Part shown: positions 35,160-43,921 of the stretch, in pieces
Layout: every line of letters begins with the position of its first letter
Position numbering within the stretch: the first letter of the stretch is position 1
Assembly (NCBI GenBank): GCA_009784825.1
Contig: WQXO01000003.1
Location: forward strand, 1 to 64,000
Length of the DNA stretch: 64,000 nucleotides
Reading direction: 5' to 3'
Origin: Oscillospiraceae bacterium
Lineage (GTDB): Bacteria > Bacillota > Clostridia > Oscillospirales > Ruminococcaceae
Position numbers and translations under genes: made by a program
Notes under the pieces: generated by a model
Told to the model about the DNA's origin: nothing
Database searches by the model: none
The model's input: the letters and a program-made list of their open reading frames with translations, nothing else

Positions 35160-36550
35160 CATTCTTATTTTTATTCCTGCCGATTTTCTTTCTGGCATAC
35201 TTTGTTGTCCCCAAATTTTTGCGTAACTCGTTTTTATTTATCAGCGGGTTGATTTTCTACGCATGGGGTGAGCCGTTTTATGTATTCATTCTGATTTTAT
35301 CGACGTTTATGGACTATTTTGCGGGGCTGTTTATTCATAAATTCGACAATAAACCCGCACTTCGTAAATTGGGATTAATCGTTTCAATAGTCATGAACTT
35401 GTCACTGTTAGGTTTGTTTAAATATGGCGGGTTCATCGCACATAATATCAATTTATTAGTCGGGCAGGAATTATTTAATATCGACCTGCCACTCCCCATA
35501 GGTATAAGCTTCTACACGTTCCAGACAATGTCATACACCATAGATTTATACAAACGCAAAATAAAAGTGCAGAAAAATCCGATGAACTTCGGGGCATTCG
35601 TGACTATGTTTCCGCAAATCGTGGCAGGGCCCATTGTCCGTTATGAGGATATTGCAAAAGAGCTTGACAACCGCAAGTTAAAGCTTGACATGGTTTATGA
35701 GGGGATTAACCGCTTCATAATCGGGTTAGGTAAAAAAGTCCTTTTAGCGAACAATATCGGAATGCTGTGGGACACTGTCAAAGGCACGGAAATTTCACAA
35801 TTATCTGTAACAGCGGCATGGGTGGGGATATTAGCGTTTACGTTTCAGATATATTTCGACTTTTCGGGATATTCCGACATGGCAATCGGGTTGGGGAAAA
35901 TTCTGGGTTTCAACTTTCCGGAAAACTTCGATTACCCATACACCTCACGCAGTATCTCGGAATTCTGGCGGCGGTGGCACATGACCTTGGGAAACTGGTT
36001 CAAGAGTTATGTGTATTTCCCGATGGGCGGGAGCCGCAAGGGAATTTCAAGGACGTTGATTAACCTTGCAACAGTATGGCTGCTTACAGGAATATGGCAC
36101 GGTGCGGCTTGGAACTTCATCGTGTGGGGCTGTTTATACGGGGTGGTAATAATTGTTGAAAAACTGTTCCTCGGGAAATTCTTGGAAAAGCTTCCTGTGG
36201 GTATATCAATGGCATATACCATGTTCCTTGTAATTCTTGGGTGGGTGCTGTTCAGCTTACCGGATTTGCCGACTGCGTGGCTGTATATGGGGGCAATGTT
36301 CGGGGTCGGGGGAAGCGGTGAAATAATCAGCAGTCAAGCCGCATATTTAATAATGAACTATTCTGTGATTTTCACAATTTGTATATTCGCCTGTACCGAC
36401 ATATTCAAAAACGGGAAAAACTGGCTGGAAAAGAAATTCCCCGCAGTTATAAATTACGGGACAATTCCTGTTATATTATTAATCTTTGTTTTCTCGGCGG
36501 CATATCTTGTTAATGCAGGGTATAACCCGTTCCTGTATTTTAATTTTTAA
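35141..36550 (+). CDS. MBOAT family O-acyltransferase (AlgI-like)
   Basis: 469 aa, polytopic. Typical AlgI-like features: PLPIGISFYTFQTMSYTIDLY (~111-131), FPQIVAGPIVRYEDI, FWRRWHMTLGNWFKSYVYFPMGG (~270) and the catalytic-His region LLTGIWHGAAWNFIVWG. Such proteins move acyl groups across the membrane onto secreted polysaccharide or wall polymers, with a DHHW/AlgX-type partner, encoded next. Confidence 0.94.
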   Translation: MVFSSLTFLFLFLPIFFLAYFVVPKFLRNSFLFISGLIFYAWGEPFYVFILILSTFMDYFAGLFIHKFDNKPALRKLGLIVSIVMNLSLLGLFKYGGFIAHNINLLVGQELFNIDLPLPIGISFYTFQTMSYTIDLYKRKIKVQKNPMNFGAFVTMFPQIVAGPIVRYEDIAKELDNRKLKLDMVYEGINRFIIGLGKKVLLANNIGMLWDTVKGTEISQLSVTAAWVGILAFTFQIYFDFSGYSDMAIGLGKILGFNFPENFDYPYTSRSISEFWRRWHMTLGNWFKSYVYFPMGGSRKGISRTLINLATVWLLTGIWHGAAWNFIVWGCLYGVVIIVEKLFLGKFLEKLPVGISMAYTMFLVILGWVLFSLPDLPTAWLYMGAMFGVGGSGEIISSQAAYLIMNYSVIFTICIFACTDIFKNGKNWLEKKFPAVINYGTIPVILLIFVFSAAYLVNAGYNPFLYFNF

Positions 36551-36555
36551 TAAAT

Positions 36556-36579
36556 GTAGGGGCGACCTGTGGTCGCCCG
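36556..36579 (+). repeat. Family A palindrome, left half of an inverted pair
   Basis: GTAGGGGCGACCTGTGGTCG then CCCG, 5 nt after the MBOAT stop. Confidence 0.9.
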
Positions 36580-36606
36580 ATAAACCGGAAACAAATTGTT
36601 GTCAAG

Positions 36607-36630
36607 CGGGCGACCGCAGGTCGCCCCTAC
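36607..36630 (-). repeat. Family A palindrome, right half of an inverted pair
   Basis: CGGGCGACCGCAGGTCGCCC then CTAC, opposite orientation to the copy at 36556 and 27 nt away. This is BIME-like, as in REP systems. The GAGGT ribosome binding site of the DHHW gene abuts it. Confidence 0.9.
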
Positions 36631-36640
36631 GAGGTATCAC

Positions 36641-37834
36641 ATGAAGAATCTTCACAAGAGAATATTAGTAACATTATTCGCAGGGATATTTCTGTTCCTG
36701 CCGATAACGTCGTTTATTCTTATGCCGAATGAAGAAATGCCGTTCTCGGAAAATGAGAACCGTTTCCTCTCACGGTTTGTTAAGCCCGATTTCAAGGGCT
36801 TTGTGCAGAACTTCTTCAACGACAGGTCAAACAATATAAAAGACCGTCGGTTTATGAACGCATTCGACGACTGGTTCGCAGACAGGTTCTTCGCTCGTGA
36901 GGAATGGATTGTTTTAAAAAACGAGCTTGAAATGCTTCAGGGGAAATCAGAAATTAACGATGTGTTCGTCACCGAGGAGAGGTTGGTTCAGGTGTGGCGG
37001 GGTTATGATGAGGAGAGGGTGACCGCTGTGTTAACCGCTATGGACGGGTTCGCCGAACGCAACCCGCACGCCGCCGTCAGCTTTATGCTAATCCCGAGTG
37101 CACAAGAATTATATATAGATACTCTGCCGCCTAATTCCGGGGCAGGAAATCAAGAAATGTTCATCAGGCATTGTTACAATTCATTAGAATATATCACCGG
37201 GGTTGATGTGCTTACACCGCTTTTTGAAAATCGGGACAGTTATATTTTTTACAGAACTGACCACCATTGGACGAGCTACGGGGCATATTGGGGGTATTAT
37301 GCCGCCGCCGCCCGATTAGAATTTGCACCGCTTGAGCCGGGCTGGTTTAATATAGAGCATGCCTCGTCGAATTTCCTCGGTACGTTATATTCCAAAACGC
37401 TTAATCGCAGAATTGCCCCCGACATTATCTCGTTTTATACCCCGTCGAGAATTCAACCCCCCGAGCTGACCTTAACCGTTAATACAGGCTTAGAAATAAC
37501 CGAACATGATACGCTGTATTTCCGTGAATATCTCGATGTGAAAGACAAGTATGCCGTTTTTTTGGGAATGAATTCGCCGATTATGGATATAGTCACCGAT
37601 TTGGAAAACAACGACAAGTCCCTGTTGATTTTTAAAGACAGCTACGCCCACGCAATGATACCTTTTCTGGTTAATCATTATAAGCGGATTACTGTTGTTG
37701 ATATGAGATATATCAATGTTGATGTTCGGCAGTTTATCGACATTGAGGAATATGAGCAGATTTTATTCATATATAACGTGGTGAATTTCTCTGAGGAAAA
37801 CGACCTGAGAAAACTGAACCTGACAAGGGGATAA
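36641..37834 (+). CDS. DHHW family (AlgX/AlgJ-like) protein
   Basis: 397 aa. One N-terminal helix (ILVTLFAGIFLFLPITSFIL), then an SGNH/AlgX-like extracytoplasmic domain with the eponymous RTDHHWTSYGAYWGYY (~residues 207-222) and a late LLIFKDSYAHAMIPFL. Likely completes polymer O-acylation started by the MBOAT protein. The ATG at 36641 follows GAGGTATCAC. An upstream in-frame TTG lies in the repeat and is not credible. Confidence 0.92.
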   Translation: MKNLHKRILVTLFAGIFLFLPITSFILMPNEEMPFSENENRFLSRFVKPDFKGFVQNFFNDRSNNIKDRRFMNAFDDWFADRFFAREEWIVLKNELEMLQGKSEINDVFVTEERLVQVWRGYDEERVTAVLTAMDGFAERNPHAAVSFMLIPSAQELYIDTLPPNSGAGNQEMFIRHCYNSLEYITGVDVLTPLFENRDSYIFYRTDHHWTSYGAYWGYYAAAARLEFAPLEPGWFNIEHASSNFLGTLYSKTLNRRIAPDIISFYTPSRIQPPELTLTVNTGLEITEHDTLYFREYLDVKDKYAVFLGMNSPIMDIVTDLENNDKSLLIFKDSYAHAMIPFLVNHYKRITVVDMRYINVDVRQFIDIEEYEQILFIYNVVNFSEENDLRKLNLTRG

Positions 37835-37835
37835 T

Positions 37836-38159
37836 ATGACTGTAGAAAAATTAATCGAGGGCGGTGAATTTTCACTCTGCACCGAGGATTTCAAAAGAGA
37901 AATAACCAATGTATACTGCTGTGATTTATTAAGCGTGGTGATGGGCAGTGCAAGGGCGGACTGTGCATGGGTGACTGTTATGGGCGGGGTCAACAGCATT
38001 GCCGTGGCGGTTTTGGCGGATATGTCATGCATTGTCTTAGCCGAGAATATGCCGCTCGATGATATGGCGAAATCCCGTGCCGAGCAGCAAGGCATTACTA
38101 TATTAAAAACACCGCTCCCTGTGTTTGAAGCGGCAAAAAGGATAAATGATTTATTATGA
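37836..38159 (+). CDS. DRTGG-domain protein
   Basis: 107 aa. The whole protein resembles a DRTGG domain: MTVEKLIEGGEFSLC, CCDLLSVVMGSARADCAWVT, AVLADMSCIVLAENMPLD. In Clostridia such small proteins often occur with PHP-domain, hydrogenase or anti-sigma-like ATPase genes. Role unknown. It overlaps the PHP gene by four bases (ATGA). Confidence 0.85.
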   Translation: MTVEKLIEGGEFSLCTEDFKREITNVYCCDLLSVVMGSARADCAWVTVMGGVNSIAVAVLADMSCIVLAENMPLDDMAKSRAEQQGITILKTPLPVFEAAKRINDLL

Positions 38160-38890
38160 TTAAAGTATCTTATGATTTACATATTCATTCCTGCCTGTCG
38201 TTTTGTGCTAATGACGAGATGACCCCGAGGAGCATTGCATTATTAGCTAATATGGTGGGGTTAGACGTTGTGGCAGTCACCGACCATAATACCTGCAAAA
38301 ACGTCCCCGCTTTTTTCAAAGCGGCAGAGCAGACGAATATAATTGCGATTGCCGGGCTTGAGCTGAACACCGCCGAGGAAATCCATACCCTGTGTTTATT
38401 TGAAGAATTACAGGCGGCTCTTGAATTTGAACAGGAGGTTGTACTCCCTAACCGCATGAATATTCGGCATAAGGAAAACATGGGTAACCAATTTATAATG
38501 GACGAGAACGATAATATAATCGGCAAGGATTCGATATGGCTTGCACCCGCTACTATGCTCCCCTTGTATGAGCTTTCCGAAAAGGTGAACAAATATGGCG
38601 GGGCAATCATCCCTGCACATATTAATCGGGAATCGTGGGGGCTGTTAAGCGTTCTCGGAGATGTCCCCGACGATTACGGATACGGTAGTGTGGAAATCCG
38701 CAAGAAGGACTGTCGGCAGGGTTATGAGGGGGAAATTGAGGATTTGAAGAAAAAGTATCCCTATTTAAATAAATGCAGGATTATTCACAATTCTGACGCT
38801 CATCGGTTGGAGGATATTTCGCTTCCTGTTAACTTTATTGAAATTGAGCAGAAAAGTGCAAAAAATGTCATAAAATGCTTAAAAATGTAA
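38156..38890 (+). CDS. PHP-domain metal-dependent phosphoesterase
   Basis: 244 aa. Metal-binding motifs DLHIHSCLSFCANDEMTP (~residues 5-22), VTDHNTCKN, PAHINRES and HNSDAHRLEDI. It is of the trpH-like PHP type. Substrate unknown. Co-transcribed with the DRTGG protein. Confidence 0.92.
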   Translation: MIKVSYDLHIHSCLSFCANDEMTPRSIALLANMVGLDVVAVTDHNTCKNVPAFFKAAEQTNIIAIAGLELNTAEEIHTLCLFEELQAALEFEQEVVLPNRMNIRHKENMGNQFIMDENDNIIGKDSIWLAPATMLPLYELSEKVNKYGGAIIPAHINRESWGLLSVLGDVPDDYGYGSVEIRKKDCRQGYEGEIEDLKKKYPYLNKCRIIHNSDAHRLEDISLPVNFIEIEQKSAKNVIKCLKM

Positions 38891-38960
38891 TGATAAACAA
38901 GGGTTTTTACCCCCTTGCCTTATAATACGCACGCGTGACACGCACGCCCGCATGAATAAT

Positions 38961-38990
38961 TATAATATATAATTATAATTATATATTATA
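38961..38990. repeat. Perfect 30-bp A/T-only palindrome
   Basis: TATAATATATAATTA followed by its exact reverse complement, with no loop. It lies in the 107-nt convergent gap between the PHP gene and parA, 7 nt past the parA stop. A weaker hairpin, CAAGGG/CCCTTG, is at 38898-38917 without a U-tract. It could act as an AU-rich terminator or cruciform. Confidence 0.8.
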
Positions 38991-38997
38991 TAAGAGA

Positions 38998-39771
38998 TTA
39001 TATTTTTTTAAAAATCTCTTTAGCTAAAGCGTAATATGCCAATGCACCCTTCGAGGTGGGTTCGTAGTATATAATCGGTTCTCCGTGGCTGGGAGCCTCT
39101 GCGATTTTGACATTGCGGGGAATTTCGGTTTTGAAAATAACATTAGGCGGGAACGTGTTCCGGATTTTCTTGATAACCTCCCTGTTGACTGTCAACCGCT
39201 TGTCCGTCATGGTGAACACAATCCCCATAATTTTCAGCGACTTGTTTACGCTTTTTTGAATTCGCTTGACCGTGGCGAACAGTTCTGCCACCCCCTCTAA
39301 GCTGTACGGCTCGCACTGCATAGGGATTATGATATAGTCGCACGCCACTAAACCGTTCAAGGCTAACACACCTAAGGACGGCAGGGTGTCTATGATTATA
39401 ACGTCGTAATCATCCTTGATTTGCAGGATTGCTTTTCTTAATTGAAGCGTCTTCTGCTCTAAGCGGGGTAAACGGATTTCGGCTTCTGCAAGCTCCTGCG
39501 TTGCCGGCATAAGACTGACATTCTTAAAACGGGTTTCTCTTATTGCTTCGGCGGGGCGGGATTCCCCCATTATAACATTGTATGTTGTGAGCTTAAGCTG
39601 TTTTTTCTCATTGGCACGAATTCCGTAGCCTGTAGTGGCATTACCCTGCGGGTCAAGGTCGATTACCAATACTTTTTTTCCGGCTTGTCCTAATGCCGCT
39701 GATAGATTTATTACTGTAGTAGTCTTGGCAACGCCTCCCTTTTGGTTGGCAACCGTGATTATTACGCCCAT
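38998..39771 (-). CDS. ParA/Soj-type chromosome-partitioning ATPase
   Basis: 257 aa. Deviant Walker A KGGVAKTTTVINL (~residues 10-22, signature Lys present), DLDPQGNATTGYG and DVIIIDTLPSLGVL. This is Soj-like. AAGGAGATACTTCTA precedes the ATG. No ParB gene and no parS-like TGTTTCACGTGAAACA was seen nearby, so it is an orphan in this window, though Soj genes usually precede spo0J. Confidence 0.92.
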   Translation of the reverse strand: MGVIITVANQKGGVAKTTTVINLSAALGQAGKKVLVIDLDPQGNATTGYGIRANEKKQLKLTTYNVIMGESRPAEAIRETRFKNVSLMPATQELAEAEIRLPRLEQKTLQLRKAILQIKDDYDVIIIDTLPSLGVLALNGLVACDYIIIPMQCEPYSLEGVAELFATVKRIQKSVNKSLKIMGIVFTMTDKRLTVNREVIKKIRNTFPPNVIFKTEIPRNVKIAEAPSHGEPIIYYEPTSKGALAYYALAKEIFKKI

Positions 39772-39805
39772 TAGAAGTATCTCCTTAAATTTATATATCC
39801 CATGC

Positions 39806-39834
39806 AGTATACCATAATTTTACAAAAAAATCAA
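39806..39834 (-). promoter_or_regulatory. Promoter of parA
   Basis: Minus strand TTGATT (39834-39829), 17 nt, TATACT (39811-39806). Confidence 0.65.
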
Positions 39835-39926
39835 TGTACATAAAAAATTAATTATTTTTTGCAACCTTTTTCTTACATAGACTGTGTTATAGATAAGCAA
39901 CGAATTCTTAAAGGAGGATTTTAAAT

Positions 39927-42251
39927 ATGAAAAAACGCATTATATCTATGTTTGTGGCAGGGGTTATGCTTGTTACCTTAGCCGCCTGCAATTCGCCGGA
40001 GGTGGTCAATGACACCCAATTAGGCAATTCCGGTGTGCATACGGCGAGCGATTATAACGAGATATTCGAGATGATTAAAGCCCTGCAAGCCAAGAGCGGC
40101 TACAACAATTACGGAATGGACGACGGGGCAGTCATGAATATGGCTGAAGAAAATGAGGTTTCCCCGGCTATGACTACTTCCGTTTCAATGGATATGGCAG
40201 ATAACGACGCCGGACGTGCCGAATCTGTAACATCCGGTGAAATGGCTATGGGAGGCGGCGGAGACGAAAAAGACGCCGATTATTCCGATACTAATAATCA
40301 GGTTGACGGAATTCAAGAGGGTGATATTGTTAAAACCGACGGTAAGCATATATTCGTCGCAATGAGCCACCCCGAGCCCAAAATCAACGTAGTTAGAGTT
40401 GATAAGGGTAATATGGAGTTAATCGCCTCTATCGAATATGAGGACGCTTATCCCCGTGAAATGCTTGTATACGACGGCAAGTTGGTTGTCATATGGAACC
40501 ACAATACTTATGTCGAAAACCCCGAGGCAAGAATAAGTAACGAATATTATTGGGGTTGGTGGGGCTGGTATGATGTGAATACCATTGTTGAGGTTTATGA
40601 CGTTAACGGCAGCTTCAATAACCCTGTATCCTCGTTCTCACAAAAAGGGTATTACAATTCCTCACGCATGATTGACAACATCGTTTACCTTGTCAGCTCA
40701 TACTATCCCGAGGGCTGGAGAATGGGCGAGTTAGTTGCTGAGGATTTAGACAGCTATATCCCGTCATACACCATAAATGGGGTTAAGACATTCGTTGCAC
40801 CGAGCAGCATTGTTTTACCGGAGCAGCTGAGCGAGGTTCAGTATACCATTATTGCGGGGTTAGACGTAAACAGCAGTAACATCTGCATTAATGTTGAAGC
40901 GAACTTGGGTTCCTCGCATATCGTATATTCCTCATTCGATAATATTTATGTAACCGGATATTCTTATGATGAAATAAACGATTGGAACTGGGAAGAATAC
41001 ACAGTTATTAATAAATTCGCACTTAACAAAGGCAATGTCAAGTTCAACGCCTCCGCTAAGGTGAGGGGTAATGTGGGAACACAGTTCTATATGGACGAAC
41101 ACAAAGGAATATTACGCCTTGTTACTCAGGTGTGGGGTTATACCGGCGATGGTGAACCGCAAGATGTTCAAGCACGCAACGATATTGGAATTGACGCCGG
41201 AATTGCAATTAATGAACCTATGACAGAGTCTGAAACGTCTGTAACTACTGCAGTGGTTGACATTGAAGAGCAGTGGGACGAGGTTGAATGGGACTGGAAC
41301 TGGGGTTGGTGGAGCAACTGGGGTTCATTAGGTGCATCACTGTATACCTTTGACAAGGACATGAAAATTCTTGACTCGGTACACGGTATCGGCGGGGACG
41401 AGTCGGTACAGTCTGTAAGGTTCGCAGGGGATATTGGATATATCGTAACCTTCTTTATTACTGACCCGCTGTTCTCCTTTGACTTAAGCGACCCCGGCAA
41501 CATTAAACAGTTAGACGAGTTGAAAATCCCGGGGTTCTCACGTTATCTGCACCAATGGGGTGACGGTCTCCTCCTCGGAATAGGCGTTGACGCTGACGAG
41601 GAAGACGGCACAAGAACCGGACTGAAGCTGTCGATGTTTAATGTTTCGGATAATGAAAACCTTTCTGAATTGCACACATACGTATTAGAAGCTCCCGTAA
41701 TCACCGACCAATGGGGCAGCTGGTCATGGATGTGGACTCCCGCAGAACACGACCACAAGTCAATCTTGATTTCTGTCGAGAGAAATATCATCGCATTCCC
41801 GTACACCTATTACGGTGGGGACGGAATGGATTATCAAAAATATGTGATGTTCTCATATGATTCGTCCGGGTTTAAGTTAATCGGTGAAATAGATAAGCCG
41901 AACTATGACCGTTATTACAGCTGGTATGGCTTTGAAAGAGGACTGTATATCGACGATTATCTGTATGTGATTTCCCCCGATATGATAGTTTCCGCAAAAT
42001 TAAGCGATATGAGTGTTGTTCAGGAATTGGTATTGTTCGACTATGAGGAGTATTACAGGAAATGGGAGGAATACTGGAACAACTATTACGAAGAGTATCC
42101 CGAGGAATATTGGGGTTACGATTATGGGGACGAAGAGTATGTCGTTTATGAATCCCCGCCGTATAACGTCGACGACGATTATCCCGTCGCAGAAACCACA
42201 GTCGGCATAGTAGCTTTACCCGAAACAATTGAACCGAGAATAGCAGGGTAA
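39927..42251 (+). CDS. Beta-propeller lipoprotein
   Basis: 774 aa. Signal peptide with lipobox LAAC at ~17-20 (ISMFVAGVMLVTLAAC), then a PF09826-like beta-propeller. It parallels the 14754-16823 protein: IQEGDIVKTDGKHIFVA, SSRMIDNIVYLVSSYY, KIPGFSRYLHQWGDG and ILISVERNIIAFPY all have direct counterparts. It has a Trp-rich insert (EWDWNWGWWSNWGSL) and a Tyr/Glu-rich tail. AAAGGAGGATTTTAAAT precedes the ATG. Upstream TGCAACCTTTTT resembles an ECF-type -35 element. No sigma gene is adjacent. Confidence 0.88.
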   Translation: MKKRIISMFVAGVMLVTLAACNSPEVVNDTQLGNSGVHTASDYNEIFEMIKALQAKSGYNNYGMDDGAVMNMAEENEVSPAMTTSVSMDMADNDAGRAESVTSGEMAMGGGGDEKDADYSDTNNQVDGIQEGDIVKTDGKHIFVAMSHPEPKINVVRVDKGNMELIASIEYEDAYPREMLVYDGKLVVIWNHNTYVENPEARISNEYYWGWWGWYDVNTIVEVYDVNGSFNNPVSSFSQKGYYNSSRMIDNIVYLVSSYYPEGWRMGELVAEDLDSYIPSYTINGVKTFVAPSSIVLPEQLSEVQYTIIAGLDVNSSNICINVEANLGSSHIVYSSFDNIYVTGYSYDEINDWNWEEYTVINKFALNKGNVKFNASAKVRGNVGTQFYMDEHKGILRLVTQVWGYTGDGEPQDVQARNDIGIDAGIAINEPMTESETSVTTAVVDIEEQWDEVEWDWNWGWWSNWGSLGASLYTFDKDMKILDSVHGIGGDESVQSVRFAGDIGYIVTFFITDPLFSFDLSDPGNIKQLDELKIPGFSRYLHQWGDGLLLGIGVDADEEDGTRTGLKLSMFNVSDNENLSELHTYVLEAPVITDQWGSWSWMWTPAEHDHKSILISVERNIIAFPYTYYGGDGMDYQKYVMFSYDSSGFKLIGEIDKPNYDRYYSWYGFERGLYIDDYLYVISPDMIVSAKLSDMSVVQELVLFDYEEYYRKWEEYWNNYYEEYPEEYWGYDYGDEEYVVYESPPYNVDDDYPVAETTVGIVALPETIEPRIAG

Positions 42252-42291
42252 TATAAAAATAGTAAAAGTTTTTTAAATGGGGCGTTATAAA

Positions 42292-42324
42292 AGTAGGGGG
42301 CGATGTGGGCATCGCCCCCTACTT
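42292..42324. repeat. Family A palindrome, long form
   Basis: AAGTAGGGGCGATG, loop TGGG, CATCGCCCCCTACTT: near-perfect 14-15-bp arms with one bulged C. Unlike the short copies, both ends carry the GTAG/CTAC terminus. Its last two bases are the first two of the cimA -35 box. Confidence 0.88.
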
Positions 42325-42352
42325 GACATTTTAATGTGTTTGATAGTATAAT
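42323..42352 (+). promoter_or_regulatory. Promoter giving a leaderless cimA transcript
   Basis: TTGACA (42323-42328), 18 nt, TATAAT (42347-42352), then AGTTTT and the ATG at 42359. There is no Shine-Dalgarno. A start seven bases after the -10 coincides with the ATG. Confidence 0.7.
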
Positions 42353-42358
42353 AGTTTT

Positions 42359-43921
42359 ATGAAAATTGAAATATTTGATTCAACATTACGGGACGGGGCA
42401 CAGGGTGAGGGTGTCAGCTTTTCTGTGGAGGACAAGCTGAAAATCCTTACAGCGTTAGACAATTTCGGGATTGATTTTGTTGAAGCGGGGACCCCCGCCT
42501 CTAATCCTAAGGATTTGGAATTTTTCCATGAAGCGAAAAAACTGAACCTTAAAACATCGAAATTAGTTGCGTTCGGCTCAACCAAAAGAAAAGGTCTTTC
42601 GCCGGAGGAGGACGAGGGGTGCAATGCTTTATTGTCTGCTGAAACCGATTATATTGTTGTTTTCGGGAAGAGCTATGATTTTCATGTCGAATGCATTTTG
42701 CAGACCACTCTTGAGGAAAATCTGTATATGATATTCGACACGGTTAAGTATCTTGTGGGGAAAAATAAGAAGGTTATTTTCGACGCAGAGCATTTTTTTG
42801 ACGGGTATAAGGCGAATAAAAATTATGCTGTTGATACTATTATTGCCGCCGAGAAAGCAGGTGCTGAAACAATCGTGTTATGCGACACCAACGGTTCATG
42901 CTTTCCCGATGAAATTGCATTTATCACGTCTGCCGTGTGTGGTATAACTAATACGAAAATCGGCATTCATTGCCATAATGATACCGGGTGTGCCGTTGCT
43001 AATTCTATTGCGGCGGTACGCAGGGGAGCAGTTCATGTTCAAGGGACGTTTGTGGGGATTGGTGAACGCTGCGGCAACGCAAACTTATCCACGCTGATTC
43101 CCGATTTGCAGTTGAAATTGGGGTATGCTTGTGTTCCCGAGGAAGCTATGCCCCACCTTACAGAGACAGCACAGTTCATTGCGGAGGTGACGAATATTCG
43201 GCTTGCACGCAATCTGCCTTATGTGGGAGGGAGTGCGTTTTCCCATAAGGGTGGTATGCACATCGACGGGGTCGCAAAAGACCCGAAAACCTTCGAGCAT
43301 ATCGAGCCGGAGAAAATCGGGAATGAACGGAACATTCTTTTATCGGAGGTGTCGGGGCGGTCGGCGTTGTTATCGAAAATTAAAAAAATCATTCCCGATT
43401 TCGACAAGAACGACGAGGTAATTATACGATTAACCGATATAATAAAATCATTGGAGCATAACGGGTATCAGTTTGAGGCGGCGAATGCGAGCTTTGAGTT
43501 ATTAGTTCTGAAAGAATTAGGGAAGTTCACGCCGTTTTTTGAAATTGTGGATTTTGAAATTGTTTCGACTTTTTCGGCTTTGGCGAAAGCAACTGTTACA
43601 ATTCGGGTGGGCGATAAGGTTGAAACTGCCTTCGACGAGGGGGAGGGTCCTGTTAATGCGGTTGATAAGGCGTTGAGGAAAGCTTTGGAGATGTTTTATC
43701 CTGTTATAAAGAAAATGTGGTTGACCGACTATAAAGTGAGGATTATCAACGGGTCGGCTCATACGGCGGCGATTACACGGGTGCTGATTGAAAGTAACGA
43801 CGGGAAACATAGCTGGACGACTGTCGGTGCCTCTGATAATATAATCAGTGCGAGCATAATTGCGTTAACCGATTCGTTGGAGTATATGCTGTATAAGGAG
43901 AACGCACATGGAAATAATTAA
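42359..43921 (+). CDS. cimA: (R)-citramalate synthase
   Basis: 520 aa. Condenses pyruvate and acetyl-CoA to citramalate for isoleucine synthesis. An HMG-CoA-lyase-like TIM barrel begins IEIFDSTLRDGAQGEGVSFS (the family N-terminus, confirming the start). IGIHCHNDTGCAVANS holds metal-binding His residues. The C-terminal LeuA-type regulatory domain (~residues 395-510) includes EGPVNAVDKAL. Length fits CimA (~520-540), not LeuA. leuB lies two genes on. leuCD are not in the window. Overlaps the methyltransferase gene by 14 nt. Confidence 0.94.
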   Translation: MKIEIFDSTLRDGAQGEGVSFSVEDKLKILTALDNFGIDFVEAGTPASNPKDLEFFHEAKKLNLKTSKLVAFGSTKRKGLSPEEDEGCNALLSAETDYIVVFGKSYDFHVECILQTTLEENLYMIFDTVKYLVGKNKKVIFDAEHFFDGYKANKNYAVDTIIAAEKAGAETIVLCDTNGSCFPDEIAFITSAVCGITNTKIGIHCHNDTGCAVANSIAAVRRGAVHVQGTFVGIGERCGNANLSTLIPDLQLKLGYACVPEEAMPHLTETAQFIAEVTNIRLARNLPYVGGSAFSHKGGMHIDGVAKDPKTFEHIEPEKIGNERNILLSEVSGRSALLSKIKKIIPDFDKNDEVIIRLTDIIKSLEHNGYQFEAANASFELLVLKELGKFTPFFEIVDFEIVSTFSALAKATVTIRVGDKVETAFDEGEGPVNAVDKALRKALEMFYPVIKKMWLTDYKVRIINGSAHTAAITRVLIESNDGKHSWTTVGASDNIISASIIALTDSLEYMLYKENAHGNN

